Positions 49,942 through 62,600 of a stretch of 64,000 bases of DNA are shown here, one piece after another; within the stretch, counting starts at the first letter, position 1, and every line of letters begins with the position of its first letter. Source of the stretch: Eimeria necatrix (Eukaryota > Apicomplexa > Conoidasida > Eucoccidiorida > Eimeriidae); assembly GCF_000499385.1 (NCBI RefSeq), contig NW_013654309.1:1-64000 (forward strand), read 5' to 3'. The notes below the pieces were generated by a model. The model searched no databases, was not told the origin of the DNA, and saw only the letters and a list, made by a program, of their open reading frames with translations. Both the position numbers and the translations under genes were made by a program.

Positions 49942-50130
49942 ATGATTCTGCAGCGGCACTATGGAGCCCCGACTGCGCAACTCATAAGCCTGGCCATGCT
50001 GTTTTTTATTGCCACCGCTCGCATAGCAGCTATTCCACATTTTCAGGCTTGCCACGGTCCTACTGATGCTTCCACTATGCTTACCGCTAGCCTTGATAGC
50101 CGCAACTCTGAGAGATCTTCCTCAGGGTGA
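49942..50130 (+). CDS. Candidate secreted protein or first exon
   Basis: ATG-started 62-codon frame. Residues 12-30 (AQLISLAMLFFIATARIAA) look like a signal peptide after a short basic N-terminus. The frame ends with TGA at 50128, but a CAGG|GTGAGG donor in phase 2 sits just before it, so this is likely the first exon of a longer gene. A Cys-containing frame in another phase (up to 50326) is nearby, but the intron would be too short to join them. Secretion is inferred from the hydrophobic segment only. Confidence 0.4.
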   Translation: MILQRHYGAPTAQLISLAMLFFIATARIAAIPHFQACHGPTDASTMLTASLDSRNSERSSSG

Positions 50131-52808
50131 GGTCTCCTTAAGAGAATCTTTGCGTTCAAGCGGAAATTGGCGCTGTGCAGAAGAAAGAACGCCTGGTGCA
50201 CATTCGGCGACACCCGTAGACTGCAAGCAAAGATTGCCCCCAGCAAGTGACTGTGTCACACATTTTCCATTTCCAGTAGAAAATAGGTACGCGCAGCAGA
50301 TCATTTTCAGAGTCCGCGTCACATGAATCACAACGCTGCCTCATCGATTATTCACCAGCAAGTTGAAGATCTGTGCCTCTGTCTGTGCAGTCGAGGTGTA
50401 TAGGAATTCCGCAAAGCTTCTGTAGGCTACTGTAGTAAGGTCCCTCTTGTGATATATTATGCAGCACTGATTTATGGGCAGCAAAGAGAGAGCATACTGA
50501 AAAGTATCATGGTTCTGCGGGCGCACAAAACTAATCCCGAAACCGAGTAATGTTTGTTTCCTCCTGAGTTCTTGCTAATAAGGCGCTGACGGAAATGCGC
50601 TCAACATCCTTCATCGGGAAAGCATTTCCCCACCACTAAAATTCAAAGCACACTTTATGCTGAAGTCTTTACTGCTTAACGGTTTGTCACAGTCAAAAAA
50701 AATCGTTGTTGGAAAGCTTCGTCATTTTGGCGTCATCCGCTAGCTACCCATGTTTTAAGAGAACCGCGGAAAAATGAACAAAGATTCAGTCTGCGAAAAG
50801 GTCTCCATTTACTGTTTGCAGTTGCAGAATACCGTTTCAGAACATATCCATGCAAGCAATTGTTTGGAAAGCGGCATTCCCTAGTCAGCAATCCCGCCGT
50901 TTTATCCTCATCTTTAGTGCTTAAATATCTGAGCATGAGAGATTAAGCCCTGGCACTTATTCCACCTAGGATATTACATAGACACAGTTGTTCGTGTATG
51001 CATACACAAAGACGGTCGCTGTACGAATAGTCCGCACGATTGTAGAATCCAATGGTTTTAGAGTGAGCTTAGAAGCAACTGTTCGCTGAACAGATCGGAC
51101 ATTCCCATGTGTCTCGGCGTGGCGCGTGGACAAGCAGTTACATGAATTTAGTCGTCGTCCAATAATTTAGTGAACGCTGAAGACGAAGGCTTTCCCTTTG
51201 AACCACATTTGAGGCGTAGTGGCCAGCAAACAACGATCTCGAAGAGCTGCATGCTACAACTAAATACTGAAGGGCCATAGTATAGATCCCTTTCGCTATC
51301 GCATCACCATTGTTGCAATTACAGCATCGAAACGTTTCAACGGATGATCCGACAGTTGGTGAATCATTCAAATACGCACACAAATGTTGGGGCCATATTC
51401 AGGTGACTTCGTAGTATTGCACTGGCATCGGACTCTAAATAGCTGTTTCCTCAAAACTCAAACATGGTGAAAAGTTGTCTCTCTGACCGGTGACGCGAAA
51501 AAGCATTATGGGGAAATAACTCTGCACGCATCTCTGTTTAAAGCGCAAACAGCAAGATATGCAGTGATGAAGTTTCTGTATAATGCTAATCAGGGAAAAA
51601 GAAAATTGATCTATGAACTATACATGTTGTGCAGACACACGCGAAAGCAGCCTCCGATTGAGAAGCCGTTTTTCCACAATCAAATGATTACCAGATCACA
51701 ACGAAAATAATGACAGATGGGTTAGTCTAAATTGTATGTGTGTGATCGAACCTCAACGGAGACGGGCGTGAGCTAACGAGCTAAGTTGATGTGTTGAACA
51801 TACTATTTGCGTTATTTCCAGCGTGAGCATCGTGCTTTTTCTCCATACCGCATTGCGAAAACACAAGCGAACGATTGAGAATCATAGAAAGGACCAATTA
51901 CCTGGAGGTCATGGCAACTCAATTTTTTCATGATATAAAATAGAGGCAGACCGAAAACGTGCATGCTGGCATTGGACAAAACAAAATCATGCTTTAGGTT
52001 TGTTCTTTGGATACTTTAGAGGCCCTTGAGTAGAGTCGTATGCTTCGTAAGTTGATGACACCTGGATAAATGCAACTGGATAAATCCATCTCCCTATTAG
52101 ACACTCGAATACGTGAAGTGCAGCGCATTTTGTTAGTGAAGCCATACCACAGCTGTTATGTGGTTGTGGCCATACGAAACTGGAAGGCACAAACTACGGC
52201 AAGTTGTTTGAATGTACACCAGAGCTGCGGATAAGCATAGATCCAATGGAGAGTGAAGGTTGTGCTGCGGACCTCGCCTAGAACCTGACACCTGTACAAA
52301 GTATTATATTACCCGATATTTGTGTTCTCTGCGGCAACTGTGACATATATTCTGGCTGCCCTTTCGAGTTCCTCGGCTAGTGCAAACGACAGCTGAACAA
52401 CAGGATTTAGCGATCATTTAGCATGGCTTGCCTCCTTAATTACACTCTTTTTTATCTGAATCACTGAGCTCAGGCTTCTAAAGAACAGGAAATTATATGC
52501 GGTAGTGTATCCAGGCAGGAAAATTTGTGCCGGCTAAAACTACAAATGCTCAGTAAGGGCAAGATAATTTCAGATATATCGCAAATCCATTCATGCACCC
52601 TACCCTAGATGACAGGAAAATGGTATTTTATCATTTTCCTCCATCTAAGTACCCCCCAAGAGGCATTCTTTTCCTTATCTTTTCAGCGAGCTAAGCTGCC
52701 GCCTGGGTGCACGTGCCGCTGCGTGAAGCAGCGACCGCGGCACTCTTGCTTTCTACCGCTTCCTTCCTCTCTTTTTCTAATATCGCATGAAACACTAAAT
52801 GCGAGACA
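50131..52808. other. No supported gene
   Basis: Mostly AT-richer sequence with ORFs of at most about 80 codons on either strand. A minus-strand 67-codon frame at 51987-52190 has an internal ATG (MASLTKCAALHVFECLIG) but no other support. Confidence 0.45.
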
Positions 52809-53126
52809 ATGACAGAAAGTTCCGCTGAAAACGATGCGGATATTGCCCCGCATCACCATGCAGCTCAGGAGGTGCTGAGCGACGAGGAGCCCTTAACCTT
52901 TTCGAGCAGCAAACCCAGCGGGAAAAAGGAAGGAGCGGCCAGCGGCGTGGCCCGCACGCCGCAAGTCGATGCACCGCATCGGTCACCGACCCTCATGCAA
53001 AGGAAGCTGAGTGCAGTGTGTGTAGGTTATATGATGCTCCACTTATACCTAGCCACACTCGTTAGCTGTGAAGCTAGGCAGGAGAAGACGAATGGCCATT
53101 GGTTTTGGGCATGCCGTAGGAGTTGA
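52809..53126 (+). CDS. N-terminal exon of an unidentified protein
   Basis: ATG-started ORF with acidic and His-rich beginning (MTESSAENDADIAPHHHAAQ), a basic Lys/Gly segment, then RKLSAVC followed by a hydrophobic run (VGYMMLHLYLATLV). A TGT|GTAGGT donor at 53021/53022 (phase 0) precedes the hydrophobic run, so the real exon probably ends at 53021 and the rest is intron. The preceding T-rich stretch with a TTTTCAG may be promoter or an upstream intron. GC content is higher than the flanking DNA. Product unknown. Confidence 0.45.
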   Translation: MTESSAENDADIAPHHHAAQEVLSDEEPLTFSSSKPSGKKEGAASGVARTPQVDAPHRSPTLMQRKLSAVCVGYMMLHLYLATLVSCEARQEKTNGHWFWACRRS

Positions 53127-53317
53127 GGCTCCCTCCAAACGTTCCTCTTTTTCTTTAGGGAGACGTTTCCCTCCAAAACCCAGGAAGCCAAGGCATAATC
53201 TCGCTCTTACAGGAGATTGAATTCACGTTATACAAAAACGATAAGCTAGTAAAGCAGTAGTATTCAACGAATAACTCTAAAGTTTGATTTTAGTCGGCTC
53301 TCTTTTATTACTCAAAC

Positions 53318-53758
53318 ATGATACTACGCAATTTTTTGGGTGCTAGGCGAGATGTACCTATCATGTTCCACCAGAATGGCTTGTATTTTTATACCACTAC
53401 CAAAATCCATGATATCGTTGTACGAATGACACAAATGACGGAACGGCTTCTCCAATCTGGTGATTTCTATGAAGATTTTCGAATAGCTCTCATTTCTCAG
53501 ATATTGCAATGGATACAAATAGGAGTGTTAGATGAAAGCATTTGGACCGCAGTTGTGCCGGATGAGCACTTGTTCTTTGTGTTCTTTCTAGGCAGTCTAA
53601 TTATGCTTGCCAGGACTCAAACACGTGCCAGAACGTTACTTGTGGGTCAATTTGACCGCACTGGAAAGCAAGCATTTAATCAGCTCTTTTCAGATAACGG
53701 TTACTTGGATTCTTGCTTTTACAATTTCTCCGGTGAAAGTCATTCGGAAATTTTCTGA
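53318..53758 (+). CDS. Candidate 146-aa single-exon protein
   Basis: ATG-started ORF, the longest in the last 16 kb: MILRNFLGARRDVPIMFHQN, a central helix-rich part (MTERLLQSGDFYEDFRIALI), and a hydrophobic segment (LFFVFFLGSLIML) at about residues 85-98. It is AT-rich and unlike the CAG-rich genes upstream. It could be an independent gene, an exon of the gene starting at 52809, or chance. I recognise no family. Confidence 0.35.
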   Translation: MILRNFLGARRDVPIMFHQNGLYFYTTTKIHDIVVRMTQMTERLLQSGDFYEDFRIALISQILQWIQIGVLDESIWTAVVPDEHLFFVFFLGSLIMLARTQTRARTLLVGQFDRTGKQAFNQLFSDNGYLDSCFYNFSGESHSEIF

Positions 53759-54577
53759 AAACAATTTGACCATGACGCTCCACTAAATAAGTGTTTCAGA
53801 AACGTATTAGCTTATGTGCAGCTGAGCAGAGAACCATTCCAAGTAAAGAAAACCGTAAATGTTCTATAATGTGCATTATGAAGGCTTTCATCAATGCCAT
53901 AAAACGCATGCAAAAAAAAATTTCCACGAAGTATGCTTCATAGATATATAAGCGCTCAGGAGAGTTAGCCAACAACTCTCCTACGCGCAGCCTTTTTGAA
54001 AATTTTGGTCTATGATGAGGCTAACAAATTTGTCAAGAACAGCAGAGCAGAAAGAGCTCTCAGTATGGCTAGGTGTGATAAGAACTTTTTAGTATAAAAG
54101 AATCGTCACTACGCGCAGTTCATAAGAGTTGTTTCACTGGTTTTTCTAGCTATCTATAATTCAACTACGTATTTTGGAGTCGCTGAGGTATGGGATAATT
54201 CAGGCCTAGCCAGAACAGGCGCCACTCTCTACATCTGAGGGAGATTTACAATTGCTAAAACATATATGTTGCGTATGGAAAACAGTTAGGTTTCTTACAT
54301 TCCACGTCTGCTTAAAATAATTCCACCAATGTGTACACTGATTCTGATTTATTGGCGCACGCATATTTGTGGCGCGGCTTTGCATCCTAGCGCTGCGTGG
54401 TGAATAGAGCCCATGAATTGCCACAAGTTCGTCTAGATCAGGATCCGGAATTCCATTATGCCTAATGTGAAAAACCAGTAAGGGCGTCACAATACCAGGG
54501 TTTGATATTTTCGTCACTCATTTATTTGTTTTGCTACCACTCCAGCATTGGATTTCATGAATTATCCGTCTTTTCAG

Positions 54578-54883
54578 GCGAATCTCCAACCTCAGTATCA
54601 TGAAGCAGCGCGTGTTCTCTAGGCGATGGCTTGGGTATGTTCTGCTGAACGATATTTATTTTCTTCGGTGCATAATGCTTTCCTCTTTCTCATTTTCAGT
54701 GGTTGTGCATCATGGCACACACTCACACGAGACGCCTACTGCCGGGAAAACACGCTGAGATCGACACAAATTTCGTGTGCCGGAGACGCACCGAGTGCTT
54801 CTCGTGAAAACAAAATATTTGGTGTAATCAGCAAAGAAAATATGCGTTTCAAAAATTTTAACAATTGTCGCTTTATTCCATAA
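54578..54883 (+). CDS. Two candidate 3' exons of an unidentified gene
   Basis: Exon 54578-54634 (RISNLSIMKQRVFSRRWLG) has a TTTTCAG acceptor and a GG|GTATGT donor in phase 2. A 65-base intron leads to a TCATTTTCAG acceptor and exon 54700-54883, which continues in phase 2 (CASWHTLTRDAYCRENTLR, four cysteines in all) to a TAA. The upstream exon is unknown; the gene at 52809 is a candidate. No family recognised. Confidence 0.4.
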
Positions 54884-57744
54884 TGTCAATTCCAGATATC
54901 ATTATATCTACACGCCAGTATTACCTTGAAATCAGTAGTTTGGCTCATGAGTAAAAACTCGCACTGCAGCAAAATATGCGGATATCTGTGTAGTACATAT
55001 AGCCTTGAGAACAAGCTGTCCAACAAGAAAGCGCCTTCAACGCAACATTCGAACTAACGGTAATGGAGGCTCATCACTTTTAAGACGAATTCAGCTTCAT
55101 TGCCTACATGTTGTGACAAATGGGAGGGTCAGCAAATCTAGCACGGTGTCAGTGAAAAATAAAATGCTCATTACAACACTTGCGAGACTACAACAAATGC
55201 ATATTCAGCCTGATGAACGTGGCCTGTTATGGCGAAACATGAGGTCTGATTTTCCTACCATTTGTACTTTTAGGCATTTCCACATGTTGCCTCTTAGCAC
55301 CTGCACTTGCTTTTCATTTTGCGTTTGGACCTTTGCAAATTACACCGACTCCAAATTTGCCTACTCTCTCAAAAATGCATCGCACTGCTCAATAGCTTGT
55401 AGAGCTCAATATCTATTTTGGAGATAGTCACACAATACGTAATGGCTACACACCTGTCACATGTTCATCGTTCTCCCCACAGACTTAGTAGTCATATCGT
55501 GCCGACTAGGCTAGCGACTCGCATGTAGACTGCTTTAGGACAGTCCTACGGCACAATTTGACATCTCGCATTGCTAGTGTATGTCCGCCGAGACTAGAGT
55601 GCAATCAGCCTTGTGCTGGATCTGAGGAACCTACTATTTGTTCTAACTAAAATAACCAAAACGTGAGTAAACTACGATGGCTACCTGATACGCAAAGAAT
55701 AGCAAAGTCTGGGGATCGGCTGACAATGGAGCATATCGTTTCGCTCTACAAAGTTCCAATATGAGCGCCACTTCATTTACTCAGTATCTGTAAAAAAGAA
55801 TTTTTTGTTGCGCAGGAAGCCATAAAGTAGAAGCGCAGATTCGTGCGATCGAAATCGCAACAGGGAGCAAAACACCAACTAGGAAGAGAGTATCTAAAGA
55901 ATTCTTCATTTGCATTAAACCGAAAATTTTATCATATAGCTCTTTTGCTAAGAAAGTTCGACCAAAAACATGTCGGCACGGCATTCGGATTCAGTGTTCA
56001 AGGTGATGCAGACAATGATGTATACTACAGAGCTGATACAGTTGATGGTCCCGAGACTACAGCACTCCACTCTTTCCACATATAATGATCATTGGAAACT
56101 TCGAGGTAATTCGGTGGATTGTTCAAATTAAATTCCGTTACTGAACTACTATCGAATGTTGCCTTTGAAAAAAAAAAATTAGAAACAAGAATTTATTATT
56201 ACGCAGCACGAACTTTAGTGCAACGTGTCTAAGGGCAGAGTCGCCGAGCATTGCCTACTTCACAGACTTCCCTATAAGAAATTCTGGATTTCGTAGACCA
56301 CGTGTATTTCCCACAACGCAGATTTTTTCTCGGGGGAACTGTAAATGGTATTTTTATCAAGAAGGCGGGTTCCATGCACAAATCTATTTAGGTGTCCGCA
56401 AAAGTAGCTTGAAACAATAGAATTACTGTATTCTACAGTGCTGTAACGGAAAAGCCGCTCTGGAATATTAGTCATTCTAACGGCCTACGGCAAAATGACT
56501 CACACAGCATTAAAGCTGCGCTGAACGAACAAATGAGAGCATTGCGTCATAGGGACACAGGTAGCTACAAACATCACGTTCCACGATTACAAGAGAATCA
56601 TGCTACGCGCACGTCGATAAAGCATCATGACATATGCTTGTCAGTGTGTAGTGTGCCTGCGTTGAAGTATCACAAAGTCTACTTGCACAGTGCTAAAGAA
56701 TCCTGAAGTCATATGCTTGCTAATTTCTATTGTCTCTCCGTGGAAATATAGAAAAAAGAAAACTAGAGCCAGCTATGTGCAAAAAATCAGTAAAATTCAG
56801 CACTGTTTAGAATATTCGGCAATTGCTGCTTCCCACAAAATCCTTGTATTCTAACAGACAAACGCTGTTAAGTGGCTTAATAACGAAGCATTCATATTAC
56901 CATGATGCTTAGAGACTCAGCGCTGCTTCGTGCTAGGATTCACGTTTCACAAAACAGTAATTTTCTTCGGAACGTTCTCGATTTTCTTGATACCACATTG
57001 CATTACGTTCTGCTTTTCAAAAGTTGTGTCGCTCAGCGATTACTGAATGAAATCGTAACGCTTCTTGTTTTGTTGTTTTGTCTTGAGAGCGACGACGGCA
57101 GCCGACGAATTATCAGGAGGATACCAGATTTTGTAGGTGTAGGGCACACCTTGCGTGTAAACCATGAACTGGAATTGCTGTGCTGCTTCTCAGCAACTAC
57201 ATGAATTTCCTTGTTCTGAGTTACTCAGTGTCCTGTATCGCTCTTTGGCGCATTCTGAGTATATAAATCTTCTTTCACTCGGCCATTATGCCTTATCGTC
57301 TTGAGAGTAATAACTCCCGCTGTCACCTGCGCGGAAAATTTTCCGTGGTCTACTTCTGAGGAAGCAGGCGTAGAGTCCCACCACTACCAGCAGCGGTTCA
57401 TACGCGCGAGGCCTGATTCGTTTTAATAGTTTTCTCTGCGTCCAAATATGCATTCTCTTTCAACAGGTCACAAATATTAAATTCATTCACGACCGCAGCG
57501 ATTCCTCACGTGACTTTCTGTAGCAAGCACGCATATGCTTTGCTTTATGACTTACCAGTTTTCCTTACAAGTAAATAGTTTCACAAATCATGGATACGTA
57601 CGCAAGATTCCTAATAAATGACCTTAGAAAGCAATAGGCAAGAAATGGCTTAGCAGTGCGAAGTATTCCTAGGATGCCACTCATGGAGTCACAAGAGTGT
57701 CAAAAGCATAAGCCCCCTACGCTCTTAAGGTTTGCGTAAGACCA
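54884..57744. other. No confident gene
   Basis: Weak candidates only: a 140-codon plus-strand frame without ATG at 55005-55427, containing MLITTLARLQQMHIQPDERG, and an ATG-started 100-codon plus-strand frame at 56902-57204 (MMLRDSALLRARIHVSQNSN) with a GTAGGT near its end that could be a donor. The rest is AT-rich non-coding sequence. Confidence 0.4.
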
Positions 57745-58167
57745 TCATTCGCGCATACAAATTCCAGAAAAACCGGGCGACGAACTTGAAGGAACATTCG
57801 CCGGTGAAAATGAATAATGCACTGATACACTGAAGCAAACTAAGGAGCGACATTTTCGTGCTGTCATGATTGTCAATAAAGGGGATAAAGCTAATGCTTC
57901 ATGATTTGCGAGCACCCTTATGCTGCTCGCTTCGGGATTTGCGACTTCTCCTTCACCGGAGGCTTTCCTTTTTGTTGTCAATACCGTCATCTTGTTTCCA
58001 AAATCGTTCCCACTGCCAATCGAAGTTGACGTGAGGGGTTTAGATCTGTTACTGGGATATGGGGAGAGCAAATAACAATCCTCAGCATAAATCCCTGGGA
58101 ACTTATGCCCTGGGTTCACAGAATTCGATTTATGGGCTTCCGCTGAGGGCGCATCCCCAATTCGCAT
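57745..58167 (-). CDS. Candidate 140-aa protein
   Basis: ATG-started minus-strand ORF (MRIGDAPSAEAHKSNSVNPG) with polar, Ser/Pro/Lys-containing sequence and a segment KRKASGEGEVANPEASSIRV. The frame is open upstream of the ATG, so it may be an internal exon. No domain, no signal peptide. Composition is protein-like but there is no independent support. Confidence 0.3.
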   Translation of the reverse strand: MRIGDAPSAEAHKSNSVNPGHKFPGIYAEDCYLLSPYPSNRSKPLTSTSIGSGNDFGNKMTVLTTKRKASGEGEVANPEASSIRVLANHEALALSPLLTIMTARKCRSLVCFSVSVHYSFSPANVPSSSSPGFSGICMRE

Positions 58168-58295
58168 TTTTGAAAGTACCCAGTTGGCAACATTTTCGGA
58201 GTGAAAACATTAGAGCCGTTCTGATATTGTGTCACATTCCCAGGTAGAATCTTCAAGCAGCTCAGTAACCGAGCAGGCACGTCGGTGCTTTCGTC

Positions 58296-58508
58296 ATGGA
58301 GATGATATTCTTCTGGGCACTGCTTTCGACCATAATCATCCAAGCAGCTGAAAATATGTGTTTTTGCTTATCTGATGCAGAACAGCCCAGTACAAAGATC
58401 GTGAAAGTCATTCATTTACTCTCAAGGACCGGCTCTTTTTCCTATGTGTTCCGCAGTTCTTCACTGGCTTTTGGGAGGGTGATGCAGAGTCCTAGTGATG
58501 CGCAGTAG
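58296..58508 (+). CDS. Candidate small secreted protein
   Basis: ATG-started 70-codon ORF. Residues 4-17 (IFFWALLSTIIIQA) form a signal-peptide-like core, with a plausible cleavage after AA at about residue 18. The rest is polar with two cysteines close together (MCFCLSD). It may be the first exon of a longer gene. No homology recognised. Confidence 0.35.
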   Translation: MEMIFFWALLSTIIIQAAENMCFCLSDAEQPSTKIVKVIHLLSRTGSFSYVFRSSSLAFGRVMQSPSDAQ

Positions 58509-59398
58509 GCACGCATTTTTCACATTCTACTCTCGCGAGTCTCTTATACAGCGTGCTTTTGCGTGAAGTATTAGTCGCCGTCATTGGATAATATTCTGTG
58601 CATGGATTAGCAAGTGCGCTCTAGGATCTCCAGCGTTAAAACGCGCAACATGTAAGTGCTCTCCGAGTATATTCTTTCTAGTCAAGTGTACGATGACGGT
58701 TCCTCAGGTTTACAGTGCTACGCAATGCTGTACTGAAGCATGCGTATTCATTGTGCACTGGGATAATAATAAATCTTCATCTTTGTGTTCGGTCAGACTT
58801 TCTCCGTAGGCCATTTTCAACGAGTTGATGGTGATTCACGTTTGTAGAGAGGCTCTGACATTCTACAAAGCAAGCGGGCAGGGCGCGGTGCACAATTTCC
58901 TGCTTTCGACAATGCTGTAGAGCATTCTCTCAACCGCATTAGGTTGACACAGGGCTGCTCAAAATAAGGTGGTGGCCGAACCAAGGACTACGGCGGACTT
59001 AAGGCAAATACAAGAAGTCTTAACAAGCTTCCATTGCACCACTCCAGCAGTCACACTGTGGAAAACAAGCTGGTGTGCTCCGTTTCCCGTCTCGAAGCCT
59101 TAGACCACTTTTTTGCTCAGGCGTTCCTGGACCTCACTGGATACTGTACTGCACGTGGGGAAGCCACTACTATCATGAATATGTATGTTGGATTGTAAAA
59201 CTAAGTGTTACAGTTCTCAATCTGGGGTACAACGTACCCCGAGAATCTGTGTGTGGCTTCTACAGTGAGTGCCTGCGTGCTCTCCGCCATTGTTCCGGTG
59301 TTCCCACTCTCAGCTTATGCGAAGGAGTTGTCAGGCAAGCTCTCTAATATGGACGCTCATGACAAATGAGCTGCAAACACCAGGTGCAAATTCACTTG
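58509..59398. other. No supported gene
   Basis: Only short ORFs, such as a 90-codon plus-strand frame at 59075-59347 without good start or splice context. Confidence 0.4.
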
Positions 59399-59647
59399 TC
59401 ACTCACTCAAATCAGATGACACAAGAGACACAGCGTGAAGAATGAAAATAAGCTCCAGGGCTGCTATATTTGTGCTGATATCTGAACGCGCCCTCCGTTT
59501 CGTGGCGCGACTGATCAATCGATTAAATTCTGCTTTAGTTCCTGTTCTGAGAATATCTTCTGCTGCTGCTCTAGCTAATCCTCGTTCGTCGCGCCGATAG
59601 GACACGCGGTAGGGATAACCCACTAATAGTTTTGAAAAGGTCCCCAA
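59399..59647 (-). CDS. Candidate exon, Arg-rich helical protein
   Basis: Minus-strand frame of 82 codons whose central part (VSYRRDERGLARAAAEDILR, then AEFNRLISRATKRRARSD) looks like a basic helical protein. The first codon is TTG, not ATG, so an upstream exon would be needed. The opposite strand also has an ATG-started 52-codon frame here, so strand is uncertain. Confidence 0.3.
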   Translation of the reverse strand: MGTFSKLLVGYPYRVSYRRDERGLARAAAEDILRTGTKAEFNRLISRATKRRARSDISTNIAALELIFILHAVSLVSSDLSE

Positions 59648-62600
59648 TTATTCATCTTGCGATGGCGGCAAAGGACATGAGAATCAGATATACGTCACGA
59701 TCATTTTGAAAACGCTACGTATGTCTCTAGCACAGCGAGCGCATTCCCATATATATTACGGTTCACGTGCTAAACAAAAGGGCGCCCGAGAAAAAAGGGG
59801 TCGGCAAAATTCCGTAATAATTGCTGATAGGAGATGCGCCAACCAGCCTACAGCAGCATGACAGAAGAACACACGAAAAACCAGTCTCATCCTTGTCCTT
59901 TTCTGCTTCTTGGGAGCAGCCAAGAAAATCCCGTGTCGCCTACCTTTCCTGGGATTTTTCTTGGCAGGCCTGACGCGGTTCCGCAAAAATATATATTGAG
60001 AGCGGAAGCAACTTCTCATAGTGATAGCGAGCTGTCTCAGAAACTGTGGTTCTGTATCCGTTCCTTGCCCCCTTTCATTCATTGACTGCCTTCTTTTCGC
60101 TTACTTATTGACAGGCTAAGTTGACCACGTGACGCTGTCGATGCAATTAATGTGTCCAAGACACATCCAACCCTCGTATTGCCAAGACGCAGCTTATGAA
60201 AACTTTAGTGTAGCGTTGCTCATTTAGCATGCCCTTTAGACCTCAAGCAGCACAGCTGTCAGCAGTGTATGCATGCGCATCAATGTAGCAACAACACGAT
60301 GCAGACAGAGCTGGAAAAGGCAGACTCTCGTTCTATTGATTGCAGCAAAGAGGCGACGGCGAGCACTCATGGAAGAAAGCCTGCTACTTTGGGCTCGATA
60401 ACAGTTTGTTGTTAAACTTTTTCGCCTTTCCTCACTGCCAGCTTGTGCGTTGTGCTATCGCCTGACGCTGCTATCGCCTGACGCTGGGAAGCCCGAGTAC
60501 GTGAGGCCTCAATCATTTCCTTCATGAATGCAAGCCTCTGCACTGCCAGGAAGTGATGCCATGAGTTGCGGGCCTATTCAAGCGCTCTTGCAGCGTCTTC
60601 GTCCACGCCTAAACTAAGCTGTGCGAAATGGTATGCCACGCTACTTGTGAACACCACATGGCGCTTTCAATTTAGCTCACTAACGTGCGAGGTCCACGTC
60701 ACATCAGTTTCACCACTCTTTTGCTTTACCTCGCGGAGAAAAGCTGAACAAGCACCTTATTTCTGACCATAAATCACTTGCCCATACTTTAGACATGCTG
60801 CTTCGACTCATAGGGAAAGGCCAAATCTGCCAGAAAACTGCTTCATTTATTTAGTATTGCTTGTGTCTGAAAGACACAAGGGCGCGTCGCCTCGTCCTCC
60901 TGTAGGCCGTTGGCACGAAAGGTGCCATTGGCTACGCGCGGCTGGCACGTTTTAACCGCATAGTTGAAAACGCTTCTTCTCCCTAATGCGTGAAGGCGCT
61001 ACTCTGTTTTTTCACAAAGCCACGTACCTCTGTTGTCAGACAGCTCGGTTTCTTTTTATTTTATGACAGCTGGATAAGTGACTCTGTTAAAACCCTTGTG
61101 CCTGTTCTCTTCATCGTTGCTAAGCGGATTACTGTGATACTGCTCATTGCTATCGACAGCCAAATTCCAGATTCGCACCGAAGCAGCTGACTAGGCTGTC
61201 GCCCTGCTGCAGCTGAGCGGAGAACAATTAACTTGGTAAGGTAAAGCGAACTGCGCTAATGCTGGCAAAGTTGCAGAGTGACTACCGCGAAGTGGCCAGC
61301 AACGCATCAGAAGGGATGTTCTTTCCTTCAGAGGAGACGTGCTGTAGATGTTGAAGCCTGTATGAAACTTTACGTCGCGTTCCACGCTTCTGTGAACCGC
61401 GTGGATGAATGAATTTCTCACTTCGCTCCCGGAACACAAAGAAGAAAAGTTAGAGAGAAAAGCAATGGAGACGGTGTGCCCACTGTATCAGCTCAGCTAG
61501 CCCACAGTATATCAATCCTCTATACAGACTCTTCAGCGGTAGACGAGGCTGTCCTCGGCTCCTTTAGGCGAAGCTATTCGTGCTTTACACTTGGTGATAA
61601 TAATATTCCTGATAGTCGGAGCCATGTAGCTTGGCTTTTCCATTACCCCTTTTTCATTTGTACGATGTGGCTGCTCGATGCCTATGCTTCGAGAGAATGC
61701 GTCGGGAACACTGTGCCTCCGTGACAGCGATACATTAAAGCTCAGTATTTGCTATCCTTCATAAACGCATGAATTTTGCCTGTCGCATCATTAGTACGTG
61801 TTTCTACACATTTCTTCTGGAGTTGCATTAACTAGCTAGAACCTCCTCCTGTGCTAGCGTGTTCAAATTTAATAAAGCTGTATAGTAGCGCTGGCAGATT
61901 TTCGCAGTTAACCGTTGTGAATGAAGCCAACCTCAATTTCAAAACAGTGGTCCCTGCTGTTCATTATATTGATGCTGACATATTCTTGTACCTTGATATC
62001 CTAGAAGCTCGTGACTCTTGCAAACAAACTTTCCCTGAAAAATAGGTGAAAGCGCAAGCTGGTTTCAAATCATCGTTACTCCATCATTACCCCGACTGGC
62101 CCATTACAGTGGATAATCTGCAACGGCTCAAGCATTGAGCTAAAAGGAATGTGTCACAGTATTTATGAAGTAAAATAAAGAGTGCTAGCTAACCGAAGAA
62201 GGCTGCATGCAACGTGTTTCGGGGAGGCGACCCTTGGGGGCTAGGCGGATGTTTCAGAAGGTAAAGTTTTCGACCTTTCTGGTTTCACCATATTCAACTA
62301 ATAGAACCCTCCTATCATATGGTGGAGTTGCGTCGTTGCTTGCCAGTATTCCCATTCATTAGAGGTCCGGTCGCGTTGCTCTGACTGGCGCCCTCGCGTT
62401 TGAAGCGAGTCGAAGATCTAAGGATAGTACAACTCCAACTCAACAGGATTTTCCACTATTTTTTCAGACAGTGTAGAAGTTTCAAAGCGAATTGATAAAA
62501 TTCTTTTCTGTTGCCTGACGAATCGGATTGCAGAAGTTTTCTCCAGAATAGGAAGGCGCTGCGTATCAAGGAAATACTCTTAGGATGAATGTACTTTCCA

